Source: Lepidostoma basale (lineage: Eukaryota > Arthropoda > Insecta > Trichoptera > Lepidostomatidae). Taken from it: DNA of 64,000 bases. Under the pieces are notes generated by a model, which was not told the origin of the DNA, ran no database searches, and saw only the letters and a list, made by a program, of their open reading frames with translations. Made by a program: the position numbers and the translations under genes. Below, piece after piece: positions 1 to 11,854 of the stretch. The DNA is taken from NCBI GenBank assembly GCA_022606425.2, contig JAHDVF020000230.1:124001-188000 (forward strand). The letters run 5' to 3'. The first letter of the stretch is position 1, and each line of letters starts with the position of its first letter.

Positions 1-220
1 TCTTTAATGGGCAATTTTTCTTGTCTTAGTGGAAAAAATAATGTTTTAATTTATATAAACTTTGTAATTATGGAATTCCATAGTATTAATACCTTTAGTT
101 TATAATGAAAAAAAAATTAAATCAAATTTTGTTATCACACACCACACAAATAGTTTTTTTTAAATTAACTTTTAAATTTACGACACTATTATAATATCAC
201 ATTTTTTTTATATACGCTTA

Positions 221-330
221 AACTCCATATTAAATAATTTAAAGAAATGAAAACGTCTGTTTTCTTAGAGTTTTATTACATTTTATTAGAAAAACATGTT
301 TCGCCACAATTCCAACATTTAATTGCTGTT
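221..330 (-). repeat. Family Y short repeat (partial)
   Basis: A diverged copy of the most frequent small repeat here. It has the AAAACGTCTGTTTTC block, an AT-rich arm and then ACATGTTTCGCC, the complement of GGCGAAACATGT. The second arm is missing. The first 220 bases are AT-rich and show nothing recognisable. Confidence 0.6.
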
Positions 331-467
331 CAAGTTACTTTAAGTTTTCCATAAAATAAAATTCAATTTCTAAAAATGCATGTAAATTTAACGAAAATGA
401 TAATTTTTATGGAGTTTTTCGCAATTTTAAGAAAACAATTAGTTGATAGTTTCTGAAACTATTATGT

Positions 468-640
468 AAAACTCCATATTAAATAATTAATTACAATAAA
501 AACGTCTGTTTTCCTGTTTTTTTAGAAGTTTATTTATCTTGTGTGAATGTTTCGCCTGTCTTCGCTATTATCAAATGTAATAAGACATTTGATAATGCCT
601 TATACTAAGACGTTTTCATTCGTATTAATTAAAACAATTA
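468..640. repeat. Family Y short inverted repeat
   Basis: Both arms are present: AAAACGTCTGTTTTC near 492 and its inverse AGACGTTTTCATTCG near 607. The centre has the family's TTATCAAATGT in both orientations around 568-594. No coding potential. Confidence 0.65.
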
Positions 641-847
641 AGATAAGTAAAAATATGTTTTCCAGTATTATATATTTGTTTATGAGATGAATTGAGGGAT
701 TGATTAAAACAAAATGAAAATAATTTTAGAAGTTACGAGTGTCTACACGTGAATTTAGATTTTTGAGAATATTTATGACTATGAAGAGCACGCCTATTTC
801 TTAAATTGTTCAGTATTATTTTGATTCCAGTTTTTCTAAAAGCTAAA

Positions 848-1185
848 TAACGAGCCATCGCGCCGCCACTCCAAAGGTTAGGCAGAAAAAAATGACTGCC
901 ATACTGTTCATTTCTGATATACTTCTATAGATTCATCAACATTCATTAATCGTGTCACGCCGATTTCTGCGACTCCTTGCCGACCGAACAATGGGGCATG
1001 CGACTCATGCCCCATTGTTCCGTTTACGTCGTTTATATATACTTTCTTTGTCATTATTTCTTCATTCATTCTTTCCATGTGTGCAAACCATCTTACTGAC
1101 CCTCTCATTATTCTGTTTATAACTCTTTCTTATATTTGGATTTGACGCTCTATTGTGTACAGATTTAGCATACTTTTGTCTTAAG
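848..1185 (-). mobile_element. LINE A 3' fragment (decayed RT C-terminus)
   Basis: On the minus strand a broken frame of 66 codons keeps the GSxRWFxHMERMNEE segment typical of this LINE's reverse-transcriptase C-terminus, then the diverged 3' end. A stretch that should code the GRPRKTW segment has been replaced by a perfect hairpin (986-1020). The 5' part of the element is absent. Confidence 0.75.
986..1020. repeat. Perfect 15-bp hairpin inside LINE A copy
   Basis: Arms 986-1000 and 1006-1020 are exact reverse complements (GAACAATGGGGCATG) around a 5-base spacer. Other LINE A copies have unrelated sequence here, so the hairpin arose in this copy. Confidence 0.9.
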
Positions 1186-3274
1186 AGATTTTATTTCTAC
1201 TTTTGTAATTTTTCGAATATCATTATTAATATAATATAGTTTTATCACGTTCTAACTGATTTAAAATACGTCTATTATTGTGTAGCCACAAGGTTAAATG
1301 AAGTGCGATTTTTGCGATAACTTTCTTATCTATTCAAATGGTATTTTAGAATACACTCGTAACTCTTTTAATCTGTACAAATAGGGTACCTACGTAAGAC
1401 ATTAAATTTACATTTTACATCCATTCAGAATCTTCCTTACTGTACGTGTAAGGTGCAAGCGAATCGTAAGCTCTACCAATGATTTTAAAAATTAAATTTT
1501 AAAATTTGTTACATCGATCTAAAAATCACTGCCATTGCCAAAAAGTATGCTTGATCGCCACTGACAGCAACTTGAAACAAAATGCTGCTTCAAAAAAAAG
1601 TATCTCAAAGAAGTTTGGGACGTATGGGATGTATCCTTTACGATCATTATAAAATCAGTATTCACACTACGCTTCTTAGAAGATGATTAGAACATAGTTT
1701 GAGATAATTAAAAAAAAATAGTTGATGGATAAAGTACTGTTTGAAACGTATTGCGGGCTGTCACAATTTCACCCCCATGTAAAAGGTTTCTAGTACAAAT
1801 TGCCTCTCTTATTTCTTATTTGTTTGCAAGTAATGTCGAAAGGATATAAAAATAGTGATAGCAAACATTTACTCATCAAAAACAAATATCCAGTCTCGAT
1901 ATTCATAACAAGGAATAATTTGTTTAATCTTCACGCAACACTCTATTAGAAGAAAAGCTGTCTGAACTGGTAGAAACTCAAGAAGGGCCTACCACATAGA
2001 CATGATCTACCAAGTAGGCACTTAAAGACGTTAAGCCGGCTGCGCGCACGCTTTATTAGATTTGGAGACAACTTGAGGATTCTCCAGGGATAATTTATGT
2101 AATTGGCATGGGATTTATTTGCAACATATTGTTTTTAATGTTATCCGGTTGCCTGTACTGAAGAAGATCAGGCTCAACCGTCCAGAAGTGCATTTAGATG
2201 CGGATTTTTGAGTAAACAAAAACAAATATTTCGTTAATGTTTCGTTTAGAACAATTAAGGTTTTGGTGGTTTTATTTACTAATAGGCAATCAAATCAATT
2301 TGTTAAAATTACAAAAAATGATGTAAAAATACAATGTTTTTGAAATGTTGTTCAAATGTGAATATAAAACAAATTGATGGTGAATATAGTAAAAAAAAAA
2401 CGAACCATCCAGGCGCAGTAACGAGACCTTCACGAATACTTCACTTACCTGTAACAAAAGAAACATATCATTATAGTTTTAACATTATTTTTTTGGTATT
2501 AAAATTATTTATGTTTTGAATTATAATACTATTTACACCCCATTTAAATTTGGGTTTAGAATATTATGTCTTCGTCATCGAGAGTAATAAAAAAATTGTT
2601 TTTAAAATATTGTCGCTTAGAGGGTTTTGTATTAATAAAAAATATTAATCATAGCGAATCCCACAGTGATTACTCCTCACTTTTGTAAAAAAGAGATTGA
2701 AATAAAAAGTTTAATAAATTATTACTCAAAGAATAAAAATAGAAATTTATTTTTTAGTGAGTGCTACCTTCATGTTATTTATTGTAATAATAAAAAAAAC
2801 AAACCAAGTTTCGTGTAAAATATTGTAATTGAAATTATCATTTAGATTGCACCGCTTCATTTTATCGTCCTCTTGCAATCTCTTCAGAGCAATTACTTGT
2901 GGCTACATCGCCATTTCTGGTCCGCAGTTCCGCCGACTATAATCCAGTTAACAGACACCTTGTAGCCAGGTCGTTCTCACTCGGTGCAATGAGAACAGAC
3001 AAAGGTGTTGTAATGCTTACATTATTTATACCTTGGCCGTGTTTTGTTAGCCAAGCTTTCACGTCTATATTGTACACCGCGCTTGCTGCGGCCTAACGTT
3101 TGGCGCAGTACGCTATGCAGGTGAAAATCTCCGTTGATGCAGTCTGCCATTGTGGGATTGCATAATATTATATTATATTATTAAGACATGCTTTAACCAA
3201 CGATTGGCCATGATTCAATTATGCTCTGTGGCTCAAATATCACCAAGTATTAAAAAATATAAATATAAAACCAA
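1186..3274. other. AT-rich stretch without recognisable gene
   Basis: Only short frames of 60-65 codons with no family resemblance. Around 1540-2200 base composition is slightly more balanced but all frames are interrupted. I see no RNA gene or complete mobile element. Confidence 0.5.
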
Positions 3275-3840
3275 CTAACTAATCATTACGCCGTTTCCTC
3301 GGAGAAAGGATGGCCCGCCATACTTCTCTCTCTTGACATACCTCCTGAGCTTGAATGTGGCCGCCTTTTTGTATTTGGTTAATTTGGTAATTAAATATGC
3401 TTTCCTTGGTCTTACCCAATTTATCTTTCCACTCACACTGATTGTATACAACATATTAACTATTATTCTGTCATACATTTGATACAAATGTCCAAATCAT
3501 CGCATGGATCCTTTTTTAATTTTATTTATGATGTAATCATCTGCCATACATTTCTTCCTTGTTTCATCATTGATTATTCTATCATTTAACGTTTTCCCGT
3601 TATATTTTTTTAATTAAATTTTGTTATTTTATTTATTTACTAATATGGCATTTATCCGACTTTTATTCTTCTTTTGTCAGTTCAAAGCTTTACTTCCATA
3701 AATCACATAAGTGTTGGCGCTAGAACTTTATTATGTACTGCCATATTTGAGTGATGCGCCATTTATTTCTTTCCCACCACCAACCTTTATTTTGATGTCT
3801 TTCTCCACTTTCACATCGCTTGAAAACATACTTCCTGATC
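3275..3840 (-). mobile_element. LINE A 3' fragment, strongly diverged
   Basis: The 3' end near 3275-3305 (ACTAACTAATCATTACGCCG) is that of LINE A. Scattered matches to its RT C-terminus continue to about 3840 (the CCAGTTCCATGCTTCGCTTC region appears diverged near 3680). Many stops. Confidence 0.7.
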
Positions 3841-4164
3841 GTATGTATTAGGGGGACTGAGAGGTTATCAAGTTATTATTATTATTTTGTTTTTATGAAT
3901 ACTGTTCAATAAAATAATTTCCATCATTTTCTAATATATTTTACCAGCGTAAAAGAAGTTGTTCGATTTTATTTTTAAAAAAGTCCCTTGATTTTTGCAA
4001 GTGCGCTTGCACTTCTCCATCATTATTATTTTTTCCTCTTAATGTGTACTTTAATAATCTGAAAAGGTGGTAATCTAACGGCGCGAGGTCTGGTGAACAG
4101 GGTGTATGAGTTTAAAGTTCCAATCCATGCTTTATTTTTATTTTCTGTGCCATTTTTGGCGAGA
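3841..4164. other. AT-rich spacer, nothing recognised
   Basis: No frame, repeat family or RNA gene recognised. Confidence 0.4.
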
Positions 4165-4265
4165 CATGTGGGGGAGCTGTTCCGGGTTGCGCAAGATAGA
4201 GAAGCCTTCGCCAGAGTGGTTGCCAACGTCAGGGGGACCTCATACGGCACGCGAAGAATAAGAAG
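4165..4265 (+). mobile_element. LINE RT C-terminal remnant
   Basis: The frame here reads GELFRVAQDREAFARVVANV followed by a GT-R-R motif. That is the usual end of one class of insect LINE reverse transcriptases (AQDRxxFxxVVANV). Only this tail of about 33 codons survives. A related fragment lies at 41738-41935. Confidence 0.65.
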
Positions 4266-4885
4266 TGCTAGTTTTGCAAAATGAAGCCTTGCGTTATTGT
4301 GTTGAAGGCTTCTTCTTTGTGATTGACCAAAATATATAGTTTCTTGTGAGCTATTGTTTTATTTTCTCGAATTATTCACAATAAGCTGTCGGTGTAACAG
4401 TGGGAACCAGGTTCAAGAAATTAACAGTAAATACCAAAATTCCAGAAAAATCCTACCATACACATACAAGGAACGTTTTAATTGTCAGTGATGGTCGAGT
4501 CATCGGAACAGTTAGTTCTCCGGAAGAAATCCATTGTTTTATCTTACAAGATTATTAGATAACCCCCCCTTCTCATTTTCAGTTACAATTCGCTGCAATA
4601 ATGGATAAGCTTCATACCGATAGGAAATAGACGTATCCCCTTGGCAGGAAAAAAATTAATCTAAAATAAAATTTTACAACTGCAGCTTTAATGTAATAAC
4701 TAAACTTACATATTTGCGGACCGTGTATTGCCACAAAATAACTGTAAATGAGCTCATTGAAGAATTTTTGATTACTGTTCGGTCCCTATATTATATATTG
4801 ATTGTAGTTTTATTCCACGTATTCTTTTAGTTCTTTGTTATCATTGTTCAAGAAACAATAAACAGTATGACTATATCAGTAGCAA
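4266..4885. other. Spacer, nothing recognised
   Basis: AT-rich, with a slightly more complex patch at 4385-4560 that has no open frame of note. Confidence 0.4.
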
Positions 4886-5400
4886 TGACGAAGTGAATGT
4901 CGCATGTCTGTGGAAGGCGTTTCAGTGGAACAGGTTGAAAATTTCAGGTATCTTGGTATGGACTTGTGTGGGCAAATGGATGTACCATGCGAGGTGATGG
5001 GTTAAGTGAATAAGATTTCCGTCATCTCACGATGTTTGAAAAATTAAATATGGAAAAATCTTGACGGAAAAATAGGACTTTCTTGCGACCGATCATAACA
5101 TATGCGATCGAATACAGTGCGGACACCTAGATTACAAAAAAACATGTTCAGAGTGTCACAAATGAAGACACTCGGAAGCATATCTGGCGAGACACTACAA
5201 GCAAAAATAAGGAACTCAAATATAAGAAAAATTGTTAGGTTAGGGAAGCAAAGAAGAAAATATTGTAACTCACATGTAAGAAAAATTGACATATTCAGGC
5301 TCCCTCTCATTGTGTTGCACTTCTTACCCCAAGACAGACGACTACCAAAAAGATGCATCGACAACCGGAAATCGATTACGCAGGAGACCAATCACTCTTA
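4886..5400 (+). mobile_element. Decayed LINE RT fragment
   Basis: In shifting frames the plus strand gives a VEGVSVEQVENFRYLGMDL-like segment near 4900, then KNMFRVSQMKTLGSISGETL with IRNSNIRK (5140-5230). This order (V-xx-F-x-YLG, later R-x-x-MKTL...GxT...IRN..IR) is that of the region after the catalytic YADD in RTE-like or related LINE reverse transcriptases. Stops and frameshifts show it is dead. Confidence 0.65.
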
Positions 5401-6919
5401 AGGAACAAGCCACAAGGCTTAGAAAAAGAAGCAAATTTTGTTTCCTGAATTTGCCCCAGCTTTGTTATTTCTTTTCATTACAATTGTAAAATTTGCGCCT
5501 TTTTCTGTATTTGAATTTACATAAATCAAATTTAAAAAATCTGTGTGAAGTAATTATTTTTCCAAGGAGTAATTTCAAATTAGTTTCACATGTTATTTGT
5601 TATCTTTACAGAAATACAATTGACATTTAACAGTGAAATATTTAAATATATAAAACAGATCAACGCAGGGACCTGTATTGACTGTGGTGCAGGTTATGTG
5701 ATAATCAAGTTAAGGTTAGGTTAACAAGATAAGGTGAGGTTAAATTATCGAGGCAAGTTTTATCGTGAATAGAAACAGATCGAAAAATGTAATAATATGC
5801 TACACGATCTCGACTCGCGTATTCATAAATATATTTCCAGTGAGTAAAGAGTAAATTCATATCAAATATCCATATTATTTCATAAATGCTAGTAATATAG
5901 AATTGGAAGAATACAGAAAGAAATATAGCCTAGACATAGAACATCGTTCTATTGAATTTGGATTAGACACAAATCATTTTCCTGTCAGACCCAAATTTAT
6001 GATTCTTCCTCGAAACATATGTTCAGTTTTTTATAACCCAGGGACGCTTTCTTTATGGGTAAAAAAGGATTTTTGTTTCACATAAATGGATTTGATTTAT
6101 AAAGACAATCTCTTATGTTACGAAATTCAAATTCCTCTGGGTGAATATTCCTCCTTTTCATGTCAGTGATTTCATTTTCCCTGTATTCTGGTGGCCATTT
6201 TTTTATTTAATATTATTTTACGATCCTCAGTAAAATATTCTCGTATGGAGTTTTATAGTTTGACTCGGTATTGTCTGACTCGGTGCGCTCGCTAAACCTT
6301 TTTGGAAGGTGGAAATAAATTTAAGAGTAGCGTTTGCATCGCGAAGGTTTTAAGAGTGGATAAATTTATTAAACAGTGTTTCATAACGGGATTTTAGTCA
6401 TTTTATAGCGTTTATTTTATATCAGAATTCACAGTACTTTCTTCGCATTTTTCGCGCCTTCAAATAGTATAATATAAGTTTAGTATAATATAATATTATC
6501 CCACCAAAATTGCTACCAAATTTTCTGTCATCAACTAGAGGAGTATTATGAGACACTTGCAATTCAATGTATCTAAGTGCGGTATGCTATCTTTTAATAG
6601 AGAATGTTATTAATAAACGTTTTCTAACAAATCAAAATGTAATACTTGTAATATGTTTTTTTTATTAAATGTCGTATACACTGAATGAATAATTTTGGGA
6701 ATTAAGTGTTCCTTTGTAGGAGTTCACTGTAAATGTAAAATGGAAATACGTATTATATTTTTTAAATGTTTAAACATAACACAGTTATATTCTGCTTAAG
6801 TTTTTTCGACTTTCGGAACAATAAGTCCAAGTAACCTACGTTATAGAAACCGGTCGCAATACTTTTAAATAAAGCTAAATAATAACAGCAATAAGATAAG
6901 AAAGAGGGAAGATGTAAAA
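5401..6919. other. AT-rich stretch without gene
   Basis: Nothing above about 65 codons. TATAATATAAT-type low-complexity near 6460-6500. No recognisable repeat ends. Confidence 0.5.
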
Positions 6920-7189
6920 CAGTGGTTCCCAAAGTGGTCTATATCGAGCCTTAGGGGTCGATTTTGACTGCAATGAAAAAGTATAAAACTTAACATATAT
7001 TTTATTTTAAAGATTTATTTTCACACATTAAATCCTATTAAAGTGAGTAGCTTTGTGTCAACTTCAAAAATAATTTTATAGTTATAGATAAATTTGTAAA
7101 AAAATCAATATTAGGAAAGCAGGGAGTCTGCATAAAATAGAAGGAATCGGCAAGGGGTCTACGAGACAAAAAAAGTTTATGAACCTCTG
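6920..7189. mobile_element. Non-autonomous hAT-type element, 270 bp
   Basis: The left end is CAGTGGTTCCCAAAGTGG and the right end, read inward, is CAGAGGTTCATAAACTTT: imperfect terminal inverted repeats starting with CAG. The flanks are ATGTAAAA (6912-6919) and ATGTAGAA (7190-7197), an 8-bp target duplication with one difference. The 8-bp duplication and CAGTGGTTCCCAA ends are hAT features. No transposase frame, so mobilised in trans if at all. Confidence 0.8.
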
Positions 7190-7249
7190 ATGTAGAAGAA
7201 TAACAACAAACTATGGTAGCAAACTAACTACAGACTAATAAATATTATT

Positions 7250-7435
7250 GAAAATATCCATCTTCTAGGAGTTTTATTACCATATATTTTAGCTGGAATA
7301 ACATGTTTCGCCTTTTTAAGGCATCATCAAAATAAAATTAAACTATTAAAAGACAAACATTTTTATTCATATGGATTATTCAATATGGAGTTTTACATGA
7401 TTGATCAAGAAACAATAAATATCTTACTTAACATC
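7250..7435 (-). repeat. Family Y repeat with hammerhead-like core
   Basis: Read on the minus strand: TTGATGA (7330-7324), then U, a perfect 5-bp stem GCCTT/AAGGC, GAA and ACATGT (7306-7301), then U. This differs from the hammerhead CUGAUGA box only at its first base, but has one extra U before the stem. The outer half (to 7435) carries the family's GGAGTTTTACAT block. Confidence 0.6.
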
Positions 7436-7610
7436 ACGCCATTTCCCTGAGGGGATGGACTGGCACACAGTTTTATCCAGGCATATTTTAAAATTACGCG
7501 CCTCTTCTACATTCACACGTCGTGACAACCACGCTCGTTGATTGTTCCGACATCGAACATGGCCTTTTATTTATGCATTAATTTGGTCACTCCATGCCTT
7601 CAGCTTGAAT
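7428..7610 (-). mobile_element. LINE A 3' end fragment
   Basis: Starts with AACATCACGCCATTTCCCTG, the complement of the LINE A 3' terminus, and extends about 180 bp with recognisable remnants of the RT C-terminus coding region. Abuts the Y repeat. Confidence 0.65.
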
Positions 7611-7864
7611 ATAATATATATTTTTAAACATTCTCTACGAACTTTCAATTATTTATTTATATTCATGATTGACAGGTTTATCAGGATGAATTCCGTGTCG
7701 TATTAATTTAATTATAAATTGCATATTAAAAACTTCAATTTCCTTATTCTTATTAAATTAAAAAAATATATATATATAATACCTTGGAAAATTATTGTTA
7801 AATGACAATGAAAATAATCTATTTTAAACTTATTTATGAGATAAAACACGGTTTTTTAACTTTT

Positions 7865-8040
7865 GAGTTTATTTTTCGAAATAAACTGTTGAATTGACTG
7901 GCTGAGTTTATATCGCTCTCCCGATGATGAAGGTGTAAAGCCTCCGAAACACGTTGAGAAAAATAAACCCAAAGAGGTCATAACAGTGTTTTAATTAATT
8001 GAAAAATCGGTATTATGGAACTCCAGATCATTGATTAATT
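7865..8040 (+). repeat. Family W repeat with hammerhead-like fold
   Basis: On the plus strand: GTTTAT (7906-7911) and TCTC (7917-7920) pair with GAGA (7956-7959) and ATAAAC (7963-7968) as stem I with an internal loop. Between them lie CCGATGA (7921-7927), an imperfect stem II, GAA (7946-7948), ACACGT and U at 7955. The box differs from CUGAUGA at one base. Related copies are at 60700-60865 and 62690-62800. Confidence 0.6.
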
Positions 8041-8669
8041 AATATCGAATAATTATTTATTCCTAGTTATAATTGCACTATACATGTATGATATACGAAT
8101 ACTTCCGTGATTACAATTATTTTAAAATTCCTGTTTTGAAGGGCAAAGGAAATTGGTCCGTAGGAATAATGTTTAGTTCTATCAATAGGCTGGTCAAATA
8201 AAATCACAATATTGATCCCCCTTAGCAGGTAGCCCCCGAGTTTCAAAGTATTTGTACTGCTTCTTACTTTATTGGATTATACCCCTCCAGCCTACTATCG
8301 ATGATAATAATTCTTAGCGCGGATCTTTCCCTTTGTTTACCTTAGGAATAATGGACTTAAGGAAAGCTTTTAGCCCCAGTGTTTAGTCTTACATGATTTG
8401 TTGTAAGCCTTGTAAGTATGGCGAGATCGCCGGGGGTCAAAGTAGGGCATTAGTGATAATTTACTGTTGACTCTCTGACATTACTGCCGTAGATACTGAA
8501 CTTAAGGAATGTCAAAAGGAAGAGTTATGTACTGAAACAAAAAAAACGAAGATGAAAGCGTTTTAAAAGAGAAAATGCCTTCAGAATTCAGTGAAAAAAT
8601 ATATGTTTCAACCAATTGGGTCTCGTTGCCGATTTTAAATGTCACGGATACAAATACTAAAATATGTTA
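8041..8669. other. Spacer, nothing recognised
   Basis: 8210-8520 is less AT-biased than its surroundings but every frame is interrupted. No known element ends. Confidence 0.4.
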
Positions 8670-8790
8670 AAATTAATACGAATGACACATCTGTTTTCTC
8701 GAAGTTTTATAATGTTACAGTTTATGGTAATCACATGTCTAGTGTTTCCAAGGCATTTGATAATGGATAAGAAAGGCGAAACGTGTTACT
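8670..8790 (+). repeat. Family Y repeat (partial)
   Basis: Begins AATTAATACGAATG and ends with GGCGAAACGTGTTACTC. The CUGAUGA-like box is degenerate (TTGATAA) and stem II is weak. Confidence 0.6.
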
Positions 8791-8945
8791 CTAACTAACT
8801 AACAAACTAACCATCACGCCGTCTCCACGAACGGGTAGGCAGAAATAATGCCATCATTCTCTTTTCGCCCCCGCGAGAGACGCGGTGAGATGGGTTGCGA
8901 ACCTTATCGCCACCAAGAGGCATCTCTCGCGCACACTTTAATTAT
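8791..8945 (-). mobile_element. Short element with LINE A tail (copy 1)
   Basis: The minus strand reads GGTTCGCAACCCATCTCACC, a CGCGTCTC..GCGGGGGCGAAAA block and then the LINE A 3' end ending in TTAG repeats (8791-8808). The same head-plus-tail structure recurs at 21849-22001 and 29590-29735. It is either a SINE that shares the LINE A tail or a LINE A subfamily with a different 3' region. Confidence 0.7.
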
Positions 8946-9039
8946 CCAACGTCCACAAAACAAATTGTATAAAATATAAAAACAAAATAAAAATAATTAA
9001 CAATATGTTAGGCGACAGCCTTCGCATTGTGTTAATAAG

Positions 9040-9370
9040 GTAGTTTGCTAAAATGCCGAAAATCATTCTCCATAGATGGCGTTAGTGGGTCGGTTGTATA
9101 GGTTAATTCTTGGAAAAAATTCACAAGTGCAACCAAATCTACATAAATGGCTGACTGAAACTGACACGTGAAGATAAATATGGATTTTGAAGTATATCTT
9201 CCAAAAATTTGTCATGCATGATCACAATAACAAAGGTGGAATGGGGAATGTTGTAATTACATAAAGCGTGCGCTTAACTCAACCAATGACAGGTCATAAG
9301 TCCTGTAAACACCTTGATCATCCATGTTCAGTTTCCAGTTTACGTCTTCGTCTCTATTGAGATACAATTA

Positions 9371-9378
<8 letters not shown>
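9040..9378 (-). repeat. Family X repeat (copy 1)
   Basis: Contains CCATAGATGGCGTTAG near 9070, the AATGACAGGTCATAAGTCCT block near 9285 and the terminal CTCTATTGAGATACAATTAA near 9352. One end only; the inverted partner end is missing. No coding frame. Confidence 0.75.

Positions 9379-9404
<26 letters not shown>
9379..9404. repeat. (AT)n microsatellite
   Basis: About 13 AT units directly after the poly-A that follows family X copy 1. Confidence 0.95.
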
Positions 9405-9410
<6 letters not shown>

Positions 9411-11515
9411 TGTTCTTTTAGAAGAAGCACTTTTCGTCAGCTGGACGATCCAGACATTTGTGTTTATTTAATTTATATTCCACGTGTCCACCGTTTTTTT
9501 AATTGACTGTAATTAGGCACTTAAAGCAATCCAACACCAGCAAAAACTTTAAAATATTATGGAAGAATTTATTCAAATTGTCATTGGAACAAAACATTTT
9601 TTTGACGTCAAAATTCTTTTTATAAACGAAAAACTTATGTAATTTTAACAGCAAAACAATTAAAAACATATTTTGTGAACCAATTAACTATTATAAAGTG
9701 GGGCAACAATCAAATTGACCAAAACAATTCACTTATACACTGAATATATCCAAATTTACGGGAGCACCACATGAGCCTAAATAAGTTTTCAATATCAAAA
9801 ACGTGTTACACTGTAATAATATTTTAGGGAATTTTAAATTGTCCGATCCATTAATTTAAAAGTATGTTGATATTGAGCTCAATGGTAGTCCCGAATGTAT
9901 GTGTTTAACGACAATTTTCGAGATTTATTCTAATTCATTGATTTCATCAAATTGTTTAATTTGTTTAAACCAACGAAATTGCGTTCAAAATATTGGTGTT
10001 ATTAATTGAAATTTCTTAGTTTGTTTACGTTTGTATACTCATATAACGAAAAAGAAAGTTTATAAAATATATTCAGTATGTCCAAACTTAAAAAGTGGAG
10101 AAAATCTTATTTCAATCAATCCAAAAATCGTCCTACATTGAACTACGCCTACTTCCATATAAAAGTGCATCCTGGCTTGTATAATTTTGTTTAATTTCTA
10201 GTAAAACGTTTGTTGTTTCCCCTACAGTAATTAAGTACTTTCAAGAAATAATCATAATATATTAACTCACTCTATCTCTCTACTTGTAAACTTTAAAATA
10301 TAAAAAGTTTTTCTTTTCCAAAAATTCGTCGGATTCCAATACCAAAAATCTGTTTTAGGCTATAATATTATAACTTTAAAAAGGCCAAATAAAGAGAATA
10401 AGACGAAACAAAGATAAGATAAAACAATATAAATAAGTTAAAACATTGCCGATTTTTCGTGTTTGAAAAGTTTTAATATGTTCGATGCAAGTTTTTCTTT
10501 AAGGCTAGTGTTTAGGTTTAATATATAAGAAGGTGTTTTTTTTACGGTATGTAAGAATAAAAATAATAGTATTTTTCACGAATCATATCTTAATCATGAA
10601 TGTGTACGACAATTTAAAAAAGTTTTATTCTTTACTTTATTAGTTTATGACAAAGAAGTCTTTAAAAAAGTAAAATCAATTTTCGTAAGAGTATAATGAA
10701 AAAAACTGTTTTATTGGTGCATAAATCAAGGCTTTAAAGGATAACATCCAAGGTTTTATTGCCCCCTTAAAATTAAAGAAAGTAATAAAATTAATACAAC
10801 TTCTATCATTACGTGAACCGAAGGGAAACAATGGGACATAAATTAACCCCTAACTTCATATAATTCCAGGCTGAATGTGAACTTTCATTTCTAATTTAAA
10901 GACGGAATTCCCGTTGAGGGCTTCATACACTTTTTCCCGCCTTAATGGTTTCATTTCAGTAGGCCTTTCCTTCCGCTTCCTCTCCCTGCTTAACCTTAAA
11001 GGCGCTGCGCTGTCACTGCTTGTAAATCAAAGGGCTTGAAATAATGGATTCCATTTCTCATTTCGTTTTGTATCCTAGCGATATTTTTCATATCTAAGAA
11101 TTATCTGCTTGGAACAGAATCTTTGATATTGGCTCCAAGCCCGGGTTAAACAACATAGCTTGACCTGTAACGTCCGAGTCTCTAGACCCACGATAATAAT
11201 TCTATTATGATATAATCGCCTTAAGGTTTTTCAACGTCGTAGTTATGGCTGACCGCTCCCGCAGCTCGGAGTCGGGAGCATAATGCGGACATTTATTATG
11301 TCATAATAATATTTAACAGAAAACTGTGTCACTTCTGGAGAGCATTGGCAACATCTATTTCACATTAAATAAATCAAACCGAAAATGTACATATTTATTG
11401 TTAAAAATGACATTTGCTTTGATGTGTTATACAATTACATAAAATTTATATGTTTTAATAAGAACTTATTTCATTTTCTGGAAATATAAAATTAATGAAG
11501 TGAGTCGGAGAAATC
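9405..11515. other. AT-rich stretch without gene
   Basis: Long AT-rich DNA with no frame above 60 codons. 10860-11340 is richer in GC and does not match any repeat family seen elsewhere in the window. It has no open frame, so it may be unique intergenic or intronic sequence. Confidence 0.5.
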
Positions 11516-11517
11516 AA

Positions 11518-11650
11518 TAGTATGACACGATGTATGAATGTTGAGGAACGTTGAGGAAGCGAGAGAAATATGTCGGGAATGAAAAGTGTGGCAGTCCATT
11601 ATTTCTGACTACTCCTTCGGGGAGACGGCATGATGGTTAGTTCGTTAATT
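11518..11650 (+). mobile_element. LINE A 3' end fragment
   Basis: Reads ..CGATGTATGAATGTTGAGGA.., a small internal duplication of GTTGAGGAA, then the 3' end CTTCGGGGAGACGGCATGAT and GGTTAGTTCGTTA. About 130 bp. Confidence 0.75.
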
Positions 11651-11854
11651 ATGAAGTTACGATGATCTTTTTATTCATTGTTTCTAGATTTTTTTTATTA
11701 TCACAGAAGTTTCTAGAACAATTATCAAATTAAGTCATTTTAATTCTCAAAGATATTACCAACAAATAAAAAAATATTTAAGGCATCTCTCACGAACAGG
11801 TTAAATATAATAATAGGAAAATAACTGGTACAACATAATTATATTACATTTTGA

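Noticed and set aside
5044..5391. 115-codon minus-strand frame
   Set aside because: Antisense to a LINE reverse-transcriptase fragment on the plus strand.
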